Shown here one piece after another: positions 56,155 through 64,000 of a DNA stretch of 64,000 bases. Under the pieces are notes generated by a model that had not been told where the DNA came from, did not search any database, and saw only the letters and a program-made list of their open reading frames with translations. Each line of letters begins with the position of its first letter. Positions within the stretch are counted from its first letter, which is position 1. The stretch covers positions 30,838 through 94,837 of the forward strand of contig NZ_AWWI01000120.1 in assembly GCF_002760615.1 (NCBI RefSeq), read 5' to 3'. This stretch comes from Puniceibacterium antarcticum (GTDB taxonomy: Bacteria; Pseudomonadota; Alphaproteobacteria; Rhodobacterales; Rhodobacteraceae). The translations under genes and the position numbers were made by a program.

Positions 56155-57327
56155 ATGACCCAAGGCTTCCTGTCGAAAAACCCCTCGGTGCTGTGGTTCC
56201 TGCTGGTCCTCGGCCTCTTCACGCTTGGCGTCACGGTCCTGTCTGAAACCGCAGGCGTCGGCCTGATTTCCACCAGCTTCGTCAAGACGCTGGGCAAGAC
56301 ACTCTGCCTTTGCCTCATCGCCATCGCCATGGATGTGGTCTGGGGCTATTGCGGCATTCTCAGCCTGGGGCATTTCGCCTTTTTCGGCATCGGCGGCTAT
56401 GCCATCGGCATGTGGCTCATGTACGCTAGGACCGAAATCATCGTGATCAAGAGCCTCAACGCCGCCGCCATCCCGCCAACCCCCGAGGAAATCACCGACG
56501 CCGTCGGCCAGCAGATCTTTGGCGTCGTCGGATCGACAGACTTCCCCTGGCTCTGGGCCTTCTCGGACTCGCTGTTCCTGCAGCTTCTGATGGTTGTACT
56601 TGTCCCCGGCCTGCTGGCGCTGGTGTTTGGCTGGCTGGCCTTCCGCAGCCGCGTGACCGGCGTGTACCTTTCGATCCTGACGCAGGCGATGACCCTGGCA
56701 CTCGCGCTCTACCTCTTCCAGAACGACAGCGGGTTGCGCGGCAACAACGGCCTCTCGGGCCTGCAGAACATCCCTGGATTTGAACGCACCCCGCAGGCCG
56801 TCATCTCGCTCGGCTTTTTCTGGGCCTCGGCGCTTGCCCTGGCGCTTGGCTATGTGCTCTTCGCCTGGGTCGTCTCGGGCAAGATGGGCAGCGTGATCCG
56901 CGGCATTCGCGACAATGAATCCCGCGTGCGCTTCCTTGGCTATCACGTGGAAACCTACAAGCTCTTCGTCTTCACCCTCACCGCCGTCATCTCGGGCATC
57001 GCAGGCGCGCTTTATTATCCGCAGGCGGGCATCATCAACCCGGCGGAAGTCGCGCCCATCGCGTCGATCTACCTTGCCGTCTGGGTCGCCATCGGCGGGC
57101 GCGGGCGGCTCTACGGTGCTGTTCTGGGCGCCGCAGTCGTGTCGCTGATGTCGTCCTGGTTCACCGGGGGCGGTGCGCCCAACATCCCGCTGGGCTTTTA
57201 CACGATCCAGTGGACCGACTGGTGGCTGGTGCTGCTTGGCTTCAGCTTTGTCGCCGTTACGCTGTTCTTTCCCAAAGGGATTGGCGGCTTGTTTGACATC
57301 ATCGTGCGCAAGGGGGATCAGAAATGA
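56155..57327 (+). CDS. urtC: Urea ABC transporter permease
   Basis: The 390-residue LivM-type permease has about ten helices, DVVWGYCGILSLGHFAFFGIGGYAIGMW near residue 60 and the coupling region IRGIRDNESRVRFLGYHVETYKL near residue 245. The start is immediately preceded by CAGGACCAGAAAC. The stop overlaps the urtD ATG (ATGA). Confidence 0.94.
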   Translation: MTQGFLSKNPSVLWFLLVLGLFTLGVTVLSETAGVGLISTSFVKTLGKTLCLCLIAIAMDVVWGYCGILSLGHFAFFGIGGYAIGMWLMYARTEIIVIKSLNAAAIPPTPEEITDAVGQQIFGVVGSTDFPWLWAFSDSLFLQLLMVVLVPGLLALVFGWLAFRSRVTGVYLSILTQAMTLALALYLFQNDSGLRGNNGLSGLQNIPGFERTPQAVISLGFFWASALALALGYVLFAWVVSGKMGSVIRGIRDNESRVRFLGYHVETYKLFVFTLTAVISGIAGALYYPQAGIINPAEVAPIASIYLAVWVAIGGRGRLYGAVLGAAVVSLMSSWFTGGGAPNIPLGFYTIQWTDWWLVLLGFSFVAVTLFFPKGIGGLFDIIVRKGDQK

Positions 57328-58064
57328 ACACGCTGCTCGAACTCTCCGGCGTCTCGGTCTCCTTCGACGGCTTCCGCGCCATCAACAACCTCTCCTTTCA
57401 GATCGGAGAGCCCGAGCTGCGCGCCATCATCGGCCCCAATGGCGCGGGCAAGACGACCTTCATGGACATCATCACCGGCAAGACCCGGCCCGATGCAGGC
57501 CGCGTGATCTTTGGCGAAAAATCCGTCTCCCTTCTCAAGATGTCAGAGAGCCAGATCGCCCGGTCGGGCATCGGACGCAAGTTCCAGAAACCCACGGTGT
57601 TCGAGGCGCAGACCGTGCGCGAAAACCTTGCCATGGCGCTCAGCAATCCGCGCGGGCCGTTCGATGTGCTGATCTATCGCAAGACCCCAACCGGCGCTGC
57701 CCGGATCGAAGAAATCGCGGATGAGATCGGCCTGTCCGATCACCTCACCCGCCGCTCGGGCGAGCTCAGCCATGGGCAGAAGCAATGGCTGGAAATCGGC
57801 ATGCTGCTGGCGCAGGACCCACGCCTCTTGCTGGTCGATGAACCCGCCGCTGGCATGACCCCGGCCGAGCGCGAGCACACAACCGACCTGTTGAAGCGCG
57901 CCGCGCAGACCCGCGCCGTTGTCGTGGTCGAACATGACATGGAATTCGTGCGCCGGCTCGACTGCAAGGTGACCGTCCTGCACGAAGGCTCGGTTCTCGC
58001 CGAAGGCTCGCTGGATCACGTGACCAAGAACAAGGACGTCATCGACGTCTATCTGGGGAGATAA
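57324..58064 (+). CDS. urtD: Urea ABC transporter ATP-binding protein D
   Basis: The 246-residue ABC ATPase has Walker A GPNGAGKTT, signature LSHGQKQW (LivG/UrtD type) and Walker B LLLVDEPAAGMT, with the long IGRKFQKPTVFEAQTVREN Q-loop of this subfamily. It overlaps urtC by four bases and is three bases from urtE. Confidence 0.95.
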   Translation: MNTLLELSGVSVSFDGFRAINNLSFQIGEPELRAIIGPNGAGKTTFMDIITGKTRPDAGRVIFGEKSVSLLKMSESQIARSGIGRKFQKPTVFEAQTVRENLAMALSNPRGPFDVLIYRKTPTGAARIEEIADEIGLSDHLTRRSGELSHGQKQWLEIGMLLAQDPRLLLVDEPAAGMTPAEREHTTDLLKRAAQTRAVVVVEHDMEFVRRLDCKVTVLHEGSVLAEGSLDHVTKNKDVIDVYLGR

Positions 58065-58067
58065 CAG

Positions 58068-58763
58068 ATGCTCAGCGTCGACAACCTGACCCTGCATTAT
58101 GGCCAGAGCCAGATCCTGCACGGCATCTCTCTGCGCGCGCGCGCCGGCGAAGTCACCGCCGTCATGGGCACCAACGGCGTCGGCAAGACCTCATTGCTCA
58201 AGGCGATTGCCGGGCGGCACCCCTATTCCGGCGGCACCATCACGCTCGACGGGACCGTTCTCAACCATGCCACCGCCTATCAGGCCGCCCGCGCAGGCAT
58301 CGCCTACGTGCCGCAGGGGCGCGAGGTGTTTCCCCTGATGACCGTCATGGAAAACCTCGAATCCGGCTTCGCCTGCCTGCCAAAATCCGAACATTTTGTG
58401 CCGGACACCATCTGGGAACTCTTCCCGATCCTCAAGGAATTCACCCACCGTCGGGGCGGCGATCTGTCCGGCGGGCAACAGCAACAGCTGGCCATCGCCC
58501 GCGCGCTGATCTCGAAACCGCGCGTGCTGCTGCTCGACGAACCCACCGAGGGCATTCAGCCGAACATCATCCAGCAGATCGGCCGCGTCATCGCCCGCCT
58601 GCGCGATCAGGGCGACATGGCAATCATACTGGTCGAGCAGTATTTCGACTTCACCTATGGTCTTGCTGACAGTTTTTTCGCCGTCAACCGCGGCGCCGTT
58701 GTGCTCGAAGGGCCGCGCGCCGAAATCGACCGCGAAACCCTGCTGGCGCGTGTGTCGATCTGA
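58068..58763 (+). CDS. urtE: Urea ABC transporter ATP-binding protein E
   Basis: The 231-residue LivF-type ATPase has Walker A GTNGVGKTS, signature LSGGQQQQLAIARAL and Walker B VLLLDEPTEGIQPN; the last segment is typical of UrtE. It is the last gene of the urt operon. No urease genes follow in the window. Confidence 0.95.
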   Translation: MLSVDNLTLHYGQSQILHGISLRARAGEVTAVMGTNGVGKTSLLKAIAGRHPYSGGTITLDGTVLNHATAYQAARAGIAYVPQGREVFPLMTVMENLESGFACLPKSEHFVPDTIWELFPILKEFTHRRGGDLSGGQQQQLAIARALISKPRVLLLDEPTEGIQPNIIQQIGRVIARLRDQGDMAIILVEQYFDFTYGLADSFFAVNRGAVVLEGPRAEIDRETLLARVSI

Positions 58764-58804
58764 TGACACCGCCCCGGGACATCCCGGAAACGGCGTGCTA
58801 GATC

Positions 58805-58829
58805 CTCTCCGATACCGGAGAGACCGATG
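58805..58829 (+). promoter_or_regulatory. Ribosome site of the SelD fusion gene sequestered in a hairpin
   Basis: CTCTCCG (58805-58811) pairs with CGGAGAG (58816-58822) around ATAC. The GGAGAG half is the ribosome site for the ATG at 58827, so the hairpin could limit translation. Confidence 0.5.
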
Positions 58830-60992
58830 CACCAGCCCCCCCTGCCCCTGACCCGCGACCTCGTTCTGATCGGGGGCGGGCACACCCATGCCCTCGTCCT
58901 GCGCAAATGGGGCATGAAGCCACTGCCGGGCGTGCGCCTGACCCTGATAAACCCCGGCGCGACGGCGCCCTATTCCGGCATGCTGCCGGGGCACATCGCC
59001 GGGCACTACAGCCGCGACGCGCTGGACATCGACCTCGTAAAACTCGCGCGCTTTGGCGGCGCGCGGCTGGTCAACGGCGCGGCAGATGGCATTGACCTGA
59101 GCGCCCGAACCGTCAGCGTCGCAGGCAGCCCGCCCGTCGGCTTTGACGCCCTGTCGATCGATATCGGCATCACCAGCGCAATGCCGATGATCCCGGGCTT
59201 TCAGCAATACGCGACCCCGGCCAAACCCCTCGGCCCCTTCGCCTCGGCCTGGCGGCATTACCTCGGCCTCACGGGTCCGGCCTCGGTCGCCGTGATCGGC
59301 GGCGGTGTCGCGGGCGCGGAAATCGCCATGGCCATGGCCCATGCCCTGCGCAGCCGGGGCCGCCCCTATGCCATCCACCTTCTGGACAGATCACAGGCCC
59401 TGACCAGTCTGGGCAACGCCACGGCGCGCCGCATACGGGATGCGATGACCGCGCTCGACATCCAGCTGCACGAAAATACCGAAATCACCGCCGTGACCCC
59501 CAACGGTGTGACACTGACAAACGGCGCGCAGATCCCGGCCGAGTTCGTGACGGGGGCCGCCGACGCGCGGCCCTATGACTGGCTGCAGACCACCGGCATG
59601 ACCCTGCAGGACGGCTTCATCACCGTCGATTCCCGCCTGCGCAGCAGTGATCCCGCGATCTTTGCCACCGGTGACTGCGCCTATTTCGCCACCGACCCCA
59701 GACCCAAGGCCGGGGTCTATGCCGTCCGTCAGGCGCCGATCCTCGACCACAACCTGCGCGCCGTCCTGACTGAAACCGGCGGGCTGCGCCCCTACCGCCC
59801 CCAGCGCGATTACCTCAAGCTGATCTCTATGGGCGGCAAGACAGCAATCGCCGAACGCTTTGGGCTGCCCCTGTCCGGCCCGCTCATGTGGCGCTGGAAA
59901 GACCATATCGACCAGAAATTCATGCGGAAATTCACCGATTACCCGGTCATGCCCCGCCCCCATCTCCCGTGGCCCCGCGCCGCCGAAATGCGTGAAACGC
60001 TGGGGCCCAAGCCAATGTGCGGCGGCTGCGGTGCCAAGGTCGGGCGCGGCACGCTGGGCGATGTCCTGCGCGCCCTGCCCCCGCATGAGCGCACCGACAT
60101 CACCGCCCTGCCCGGCGATGACGCGGCCCTGCTGCACATGGGCGACACGCGTCAGGTGCTCAGTACCGACCACCTGCGCAGCCTGACCGATGATCCCGTC
60201 ACCATGACCCGCATCGCCGCCAACCACGCGTTGGGGGACATCTGGGCCATGGGCGCACAGCCTCAGGCCGCGCTGGTCAGTCTGATCCTGCCGCGCCTGT
60301 CGGAACCGCTCACCCGCCGCCTGCTCAACGAGATCATGCAGACGTCGCACGACGCCCTGCACGCCGCCGGGGCGGAAATTGTCGGCGGCCACAGTTCGGT
60401 CGGGGATGAGCTGACCATCGGCTTCACCATCACGGGCCTCTGCCACGCAGATCCGATCACGCTGGCAGACGGGCAGCCGGGCGATCTGCTGATCCTGACC
60501 AAACCTATCGGCAGCGGTGTCGTCATGGCAGCCGACATGGCCGGCGCCGCACAGGGTCACGATGTCCTGCATTGCCTCGGGATGATGATGCAGCCACAGG
60601 CCGGGGCGTCGCACCTGCTCTCCTGCGTCCATGCCATGACGGATGTAACCGGCTTTGGTCTCGCGGGCCACCTGCTCGGCCTCTGCGAGGCGTCAGGCCT
60701 CGCCGCGACCCTCGATCTGTCGGAAATTCCGCTGATGCAGGGCGCGCTGGAGCTATCGGAACGCGGGCACCGCTCGTCCCTCTACCCCCAGAACCGCGCC
60801 GCCGCACCGGAACTGCCCGAGGATGCGCGCACCGCCCTCCTCTTTGATCCGCAGACCGCAGGCGGTCTGCTTGCCGCCGTCCCGTCAGACCGCGCCCCAG
60901 AAGTGCTGAAATCCCTGATCAGCGCAGGCTACCCCGCAGCAGTGATCGGCAGGCTCAGCTCAGGACTGCCTCAGATAAAGCTCGCGCCATGA
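58827..60992 (+). CDS. selD: Fusion of FAD-dependent NADH dehydrogenase-like domain and selenophosphate synthetase
   Basis: The 721-residue protein has two parts. Residues 1 to about 370 are a pyridine-nucleotide/FAD oxidoreductase (FAD loop VLIGGGHTHALVLR, NAD loop VAVIGGGVAGAEIAMA, and FATGDCAYF near the end). Residues from about 390 are SelD: MCGGCGAK holds Cys401 and Lys404, spaced like the catalytic Cys17 and Lys20 of E. coli SelD. ALPGDDAALL, ADHLRSLTDDP-type and GGHSSVGDELTIGFTI segments follow. It makes selenophosphate from selenide and ATP; the flavin domain may supply reduced selenium. The active residue is Cys, not selenocysteine. It overlaps selU tail to tail by 22 bases. Confidence 0.95.
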   Translation: MHQPPLPLTRDLVLIGGGHTHALVLRKWGMKPLPGVRLTLINPGATAPYSGMLPGHIAGHYSRDALDIDLVKLARFGGARLVNGAADGIDLSARTVSVAGSPPVGFDALSIDIGITSAMPMIPGFQQYATPAKPLGPFASAWRHYLGLTGPASVAVIGGGVAGAEIAMAMAHALRSRGRPYAIHLLDRSQALTSLGNATARRIRDAMTALDIQLHENTEITAVTPNGVTLTNGAQIPAEFVTGAADARPYDWLQTTGMTLQDGFITVDSRLRSSDPAIFATGDCAYFATDPRPKAGVYAVRQAPILDHNLRAVLTETGGLRPYRPQRDYLKLISMGGKTAIAERFGLPLSGPLMWRWKDHIDQKFMRKFTDYPVMPRPHLPWPRAAEMRETLGPKPMCGGCGAKVGRGTLGDVLRALPPHERTDITALPGDDAALLHMGDTRQVLSTDHLRSLTDDPVTMTRIAANHALGDIWAMGAQPQAALVSLILPRLSEPLTRRLLNEIMQTSHDALHAAGAEIVGGHSSVGDELTIGFTITGLCHADPITLADGQPGDLLILTKPIGSGVVMAADMAGAAQGHDVLHCLGMMMQPQAGASHLLSCVHAMTDVTGFGLAGHLLGLCEASGLAATLDLSEIPLMQGALELSERGHRSSLYPQNRAAAPELPEDARTALLFDPQTAGGLLAAVPSDRAPEVLKSLISAGYPAAVIGRLSSGLPQIKLAP

Positions 60993-62041
60993 AACCGCTC
61001 GGCAATCCGATCCGCCAGCAGCTCAAGATCCGGATCTGACAGACCCGGCGTTTCAAACCGCGCGATGATGTCCGGCGTCATCGCGCGCATGGATTTGGCA
61101 TAGGCCGGATCGTAATGCTGCTCGGCCAGCGCCGCCGTCAGGGCAAGCCGGTCCCCCGACTCGATCAGCTTGAACCAGTGATCGACCACCGCAGCCCCCC
61201 GATAGGCCACAAGATGACGCAGCTTGTCGCGCAGCGCGTCTCCGTCCGACAGGATGTCATCATAGGCCTCAGCCAGATACCTTGCCCGCGCAGCGATCGG
61301 TGCGCTGACCTCGATCCAAGGCGCCTCTTTCATCGCGGCCCATACCGACGGCGGCACAATCAGATTGCCAATCTTGCTCGACTCTGCCTCCACCAGAACG
61401 GGTTGGGTCGGATCCATTCCCCGCAAGGCCACTACCAATGCGGTTTCAAACGCCTTTTGGCTGGGCTGCCCCCCGGGTATCCCGCCAAGCAAGGACCCGC
61501 GATGCCGCGCCAACCCTTCAAGATCCAGCATCTGAACGCCTCGTCGCGCCAGATGCTGGAGCAGCGCGGTCTTGGCCGTCCCGGTGTAGCCGCCCAGCTG
61601 GATCAGCCGCAGCCCGAGTGATGCGTCATAGAGTCGCTCTGTCACAAGCCTACGGTACGTCTTGTATCCGCCCTTGATCATGTCAGAGCGCCATCCGATC
61701 TGCGCCAGCATCCAGGCAAAGGATCCCGAGCGCTGCCCGCCCCGCCAGCAATAGACCAAAGGCTGCCAGCCACCGTCATGGTGCGCCAGCGGCCCTGCTA
61801 TGTGATCAGAAGCATTGCGAAACACCAGCGCCGCCCCGATCTTGCGCGCAAAGAACGGGCTTTGCTGCTTGTAAATTGTGCCGACACGGGCACGTTCTTC
61901 GTTGTCGAGTACGGGAAGGTTGATCGCCCCTGGCACATGATCCTCTGCATATTCCGCAGGACTACGTACGTCGATCACGGTGTCAAAGCCATGATCAAGG
62001 ATCTGGTCGAGCTTGCTGATTTCCATTGTCATGTGCAGCAT
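60971..62041 (-). CDS. selU: tRNA 2-selenouridine synthase
   Basis: The 356-residue protein (SelU/MnmH/YbbB) has an N-terminal rhodanese domain (TVIDVRSPAEYAEDHVPGAINLPV) with catalytic Cys98 in PLVYCWRGGQRSGSF, and a P-loop domain (GYTGTAKTALL near residue 153). It replaces sulfur with selenium in 2-thiouridine at the wobble base of certain tRNAs, using selenophosphate made by the facing SelD fusion. Starts at 62041, 62032 and 62026 are all possible. Confidence 0.94.
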   Translation of the reverse strand: MLHMTMEISKLDQILDHGFDTVIDVRSPAEYAEDHVPGAINLPVLDNEERARVGTIYKQQSPFFARKIGAALVFRNASDHIAGPLAHHDGGWQPLVYCWRGGQRSGSFAWMLAQIGWRSDMIKGGYKTYRRLVTERLYDASLGLRLIQLGGYTGTAKTALLQHLARRGVQMLDLEGLARHRGSLLGGIPGGQPSQKAFETALVVALRGMDPTQPVLVEAESSKIGNLIVPPSVWAAMKEAPWIEVSAPIAARARYLAEAYDDILSDGDALRDKLRHLVAYRGAAVVDHWFKLIESGDRLALTAALAEQHYDPAYAKSMRAMTPDIIARFETPGLSDPDLELLADRIAERFHGASFI

Positions 62042-62191
62042 TTACCCCGGCACAGACGGCGGGGAAAGCGCGAAGACACCACAAATCACGTATCCAGTCG
62101 CAATGGTGTGAAATTTCCTGCTTTCCCCTCTGGACACCCGTTGTCGGCTCGCCTAGAAGGCCAACACCCGAACGGTTCGCCGTTCTCCCGT

Positions 62192-62266
62192 GCCCGGGTA
62201 GCTCAGGGGTAGAGCAGTGGATTGAAAATCCTCGTGTCGGTGGTTCGATTCCGCCCCCGGGCACCA
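62192..62266 (+). tRNA. tRNA-Phe (GAA)
   Basis: The acceptor arms GCCCGGG and CCCGGGC pair fully and ACCA is encoded. The D-arm is GCTC-AGGGGTA-GAGC, the anticodon loop TTGAAAA reads GAA (Phe), and the T-arm has GGTTCGATTCC. The anticodon stem (GTGGA/TCCTC) has one T-T mismatch. tRNA 3' ends are common integration sites, and eroded foreign-looking sequence follows. Confidence 0.93.
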
Positions 62267-62878
62267 CGTTTTCTCGAAAGCGTGGAAAAATCCCCTTAAT
62301 TATATGATAACTTAATAACTTGTGTTATGTGGAACTGTAAAGTTGCTACAGGAAATGCTACGGATACGTTTGTGTTTGATTACCTTCTGGGGCGACACCA
62401 GAAGTTGCAACTTGTGCGTATCCGCAAATTTGCCAGACCTCGTCAGCTGATGGCGTTGCTGGACCTTGTGCCGGAGGAACGGTCCAGCGGATAGACGTGG
62501 AGATGATGCTGCGGCAGGAAGGGATCCCTCAGCGGCAGCGCAGTCAGCATGATAGGCGACGTTTGGATGTCGATCTCGCGGGCGGTCATGCGCCTTCCCC
62601 AAGCAGCGCATCGAAGTTGTCCGGCGCCGGGTGGACGACGATCACATCCGCCGGTAACGCACCTTTGCGGCCTCATTGTCCGATCCAGAGACGACGGACA
62701 AACCCCTCCTCCGGGATCCTGTCAAAGACATCGAAACTCGGTTGTGGTTTTGGTTGCCACACCCGCCCGAACTCCACCGAGCATGACACCGGTGTGGCTG
62801 GAAAGACAGACAGATCGACATCGCCTCCATGTTGGTTCTGGATCTGGTCGAAAGTGCGTCAGGCAATCTCCCTGAAGC
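62267..62878. other. Eroded coding remnants downstream of tRNA-Phe
   Basis: Beyond the tRNA there is an AT-rich stretch (62275-62400), then broken minus-strand coding sequence. One frame reads FDQIQNQHGGDVDLSV..., continues through an in-frame stop (near 62675) and ends LLGEGA at 62586, overlapping by ATGA a 48-codon frame (62443-62589, starting MTAREIDIQTSPIMLTAL). The ATGA junction and protein-like sequence suggest two former genes; stops and lack of a beginning suggest decay. I recognise neither product. Confidence 0.45.
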
Positions 62879-63297
62879 GTCGTGTGCTTCGATCTCCGCC
62901 GCATCGTCGTTCGAGGCACGGCGCTTGCCCACTTGGGCATCAGAGCAGACCGCGAGGGATCGAAGCGGCGTGTCGGTGTCGTTTGTCCATTCCCGAACGG
63001 TTTGAGACATCAGCGCAAGCGACGGCACCATGAACAACACACGGCCACCCGCGCAAACCAGGTCTTCCGCTATCTTAAGCGAAGTGACGGTCTTGCCAGT
63101 ACCACAGGCCATGATGAGCTTGCCGCGATCCGCCTCTGCCAATCCGGAATACGCACGCACAGCTTCAAGCGCTTCGATCTGGTGAGGGCGGAGCGTTTTT
63201 TTGCTGATAGGACTGCTTCGCCTCGAATGCCGAAAATCGTCCAGTCGATCAGACTTTCCCGAAGATGCGTCAAGGATAGGCGCACCACCGGAATGCT
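62879..63297 (-). pseudogene. Frameshifted fragment of a superfamily 2 helicase (restriction type)
   Basis: The main fragment reads LRPHQIEALEAV, then KLIMACGTGKTVTSLKIAED (Walker A) and RVLFMVPSLALMSQT with SLAVCSDAQVGKR, as in the helicase part of type ISP and related restriction enzymes. The preceding part (LTHLRESLIDWTIFG to SAKK) is in another frame, and the shift falls on a seven-base A run (63196-63202, T on the plus strand); one more A would restore ...SAKKTLRPHQ.... Homology stops at EIEAHD near 62879, before the DEAH motif, so the gene is truncated as well. Confidence 0.75.
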
Positions 63298-63654
63298 CTG
63301 TCCGGCAATCATCTCTTCGGCATTGCTACCCAATAATAACAGCCATCCTGGCCTGAACTCAGACCACGAAATGCAAAGGCCTGGGAGCGCGTCGGGCCTG
63401 TGCAGTCGTTGGCTTGCGGCCTCCACCCAGCCTGATGAAGCCAGAAGAGGACAAGGATCCTCAAAATTTTCCGTCAAAGCCAAAATTTCTTCTTCGTCTT
63501 TCAGGCATACGGCCAATCTTCATTTCAGAAAGTGAAAGCGACGATAGTTGGCGCGGACCACAACCAAGGAGGACACCTATAACAACGGCATGCGGACAGT
63601 CTTGAGCTGCAATGAAAGGCAGACAACCGACAAACCCCAGACAAGGAGACTACA
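63298..63654. other. Stretch without a supported gene
   Basis: A minus-strand frame is open from 63516 through the pseudogene junction, but its upstream part has no recognisable domain or ribosome site. Third-position composition is weaker than in the rest of the window. It may be the decayed 5' part of the helicase gene. Confidence 0.4.
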
Positions 63655-63963
63655 ATGCTATGCAAGATCCCGACGAACACCCTGTCCGCAGACCTTCTAA
63701 TCGCGACTGTCCGTGCTCATTTCGCAGAGCACGGGGCCGCTCTATGCAACGCAGCCGCATTGATCGAGAATGAGCACGGCGCCGCCCGCGTCCTGCGTCT
63801 CATGTCCGATCTGCGCAAAGCGACTCACCTGGATCGAACTTTGCGGAACAAGTTGATCGATCTGCACCGGCTCCTGTCCCTCGACATTGCTTTGGGCAAT
63901 CTCGAAGCGGAACTGCCGAACTGGATCATGCTTGATCCTGCTGACGTTGCCCCCTGCAGCTAA
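63655..63963 (+). CDS. Small protein of unknown function
   Basis: The 102-residue, mostly helical, soluble protein (MLCKIPTNTLSADLLIATVR, then Ala/Leu/His/Asp-rich helices) has an excellent ribosome site, AAGGAG seven bases before the ATG, and normal GC-rich codon use. No signal peptide or membrane helix is seen. I do not recognise a family. It sits at the end of the eroded region after tRNA-Phe and could be cargo of a mobile island or the start of a new operon. Confidence 0.6.
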   Translation: MLCKIPTNTLSADLLIATVRAHFAEHGAALCNAAALIENEHGAARVLRLMSDLRKATHLDRTLRNKLIDLHRLLSLDIALGNLEAELPNWIMLDPADVAPCS

Positions 63964-64000
63964 TCCAGTTTGAGATAGACTCTGGCCCAACCGAAAGGAC

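Noticed and set aside
59391..60671. A 426-codon minus-strand frame opposite the SelD fusion
   Set aside because: It is an antisense shadow. The plus frame has all SelD and flavoprotein motifs.
58827..60992. Selenocysteine (in-frame TGA) in SelD
   Set aside because: The active-site codon at residue 401 is TGC (Cys) and the frame has no internal TGA.

Overview
The window looks like chromosomal DNA of an alphaproteobacterium of the order Rhodobacterales (roseobacter type). The evidence is high GC content, a GANTC methyltransferase of the CcrM family, a RegB/RegA-type redox pair, an Fbc-type petABC operon, TRAP and urea ABC transporters, and an intergenic repeat of a kind I associate with this group. 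Almost the whole window is densely packed, conserved core-type sequence. The one eroded, possibly island-like stretch follows a tRNA-Phe gene at the right end.

Layout. 1-1.8 kb: tail of an unknown gene, a universal stress protein, an Nfu-type Fe-S carrier and a RimI-like acetyltransferase. 1.9-6.7 kb: a BMP-family nucleoside/purine-type ABC importer (binding protein, double ATPase, two permeases). 6.9-9.1 kb: a TauE/SafE exporter, a TIGR02186-type membrane protein and a thioesterase in overlapping frames. 9.2-15.7 kb, minus strand: uvrC, a FolM-like SDR, a tiny Cys-rich membrane protein coupled to an SppA-like peptidase, and priA. 15.8-19.6 kb, plus strand: transaldolase, DUF484, xerC, a PaiB-like protein and a GST. 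19.8-23.4 kb: an outer-membrane barrel protein divergent from petABC (cytochrome bc1). 23.5-26.8 kb: thiBPQ under a TPP riboswitch. 26.9-31.5 kb: aroC, a DMT exporter, a pentapeptide protein, ccrM and rnhB.

31.6-39.8 kb is a catabolic island arranged around an IclR regulator. A thiolase, an acyl-CoA synthetase and a tandem PPC/DUF296 protein are read one way. A TRAP transporter and an SDR are read the other way. It looks like uptake and CoA-dependent breakdown of an unidentified carboxylate. 39.8-46.5 kb is cyoABCD (bo3-type quinol oxidase) followed by SURF1 and a RegB/RegA-like two-component pair on the same strand, so an oxidase and a quinone/redox sensor appear to share a transcript. An MFS gene is divergent from cyoA across a 21-bp perfect palindrome.

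48.2-52.2 kb is an Anbu operon: proteasome-like Anbu peptidase, transglutaminase-like protein, alpha-E protein and circularly permuted ATP-grasp protein. It is a little-understood predicted peptide synthesis/cleavage system and the most intriguing gene set here. 52.7-58.8 kb is urtABCDE (urea ABC importer) without urease genes beside it. 58.8-62.0 kb holds a fusion of a flavin dehydrogenase with selenophosphate synthetase (SelD), facing tRNA 2-selenouridine synthase and overlapping it tail to tail. tRNA-Phe follows. The last 1.7 kb holds a broken restriction-type helicase fragment, other coding debris and one small intact unknown gene.

Two patterns cut across the window. First, four copies of an intergenic repeat (a conserved TCATCTGCC...AAATATCCCGGGG core followed by two hairpins whose stems differ in sequence but stay paired) occur at about 6.75, 13.45, 28.13 and 56.07 kb, all in the same orientation. 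Second, all three binding-protein genes that head a non-overlapping transporter operon (bmp, dctP, urtA) are followed immediately by a perfect GC hairpin before the next cistron.
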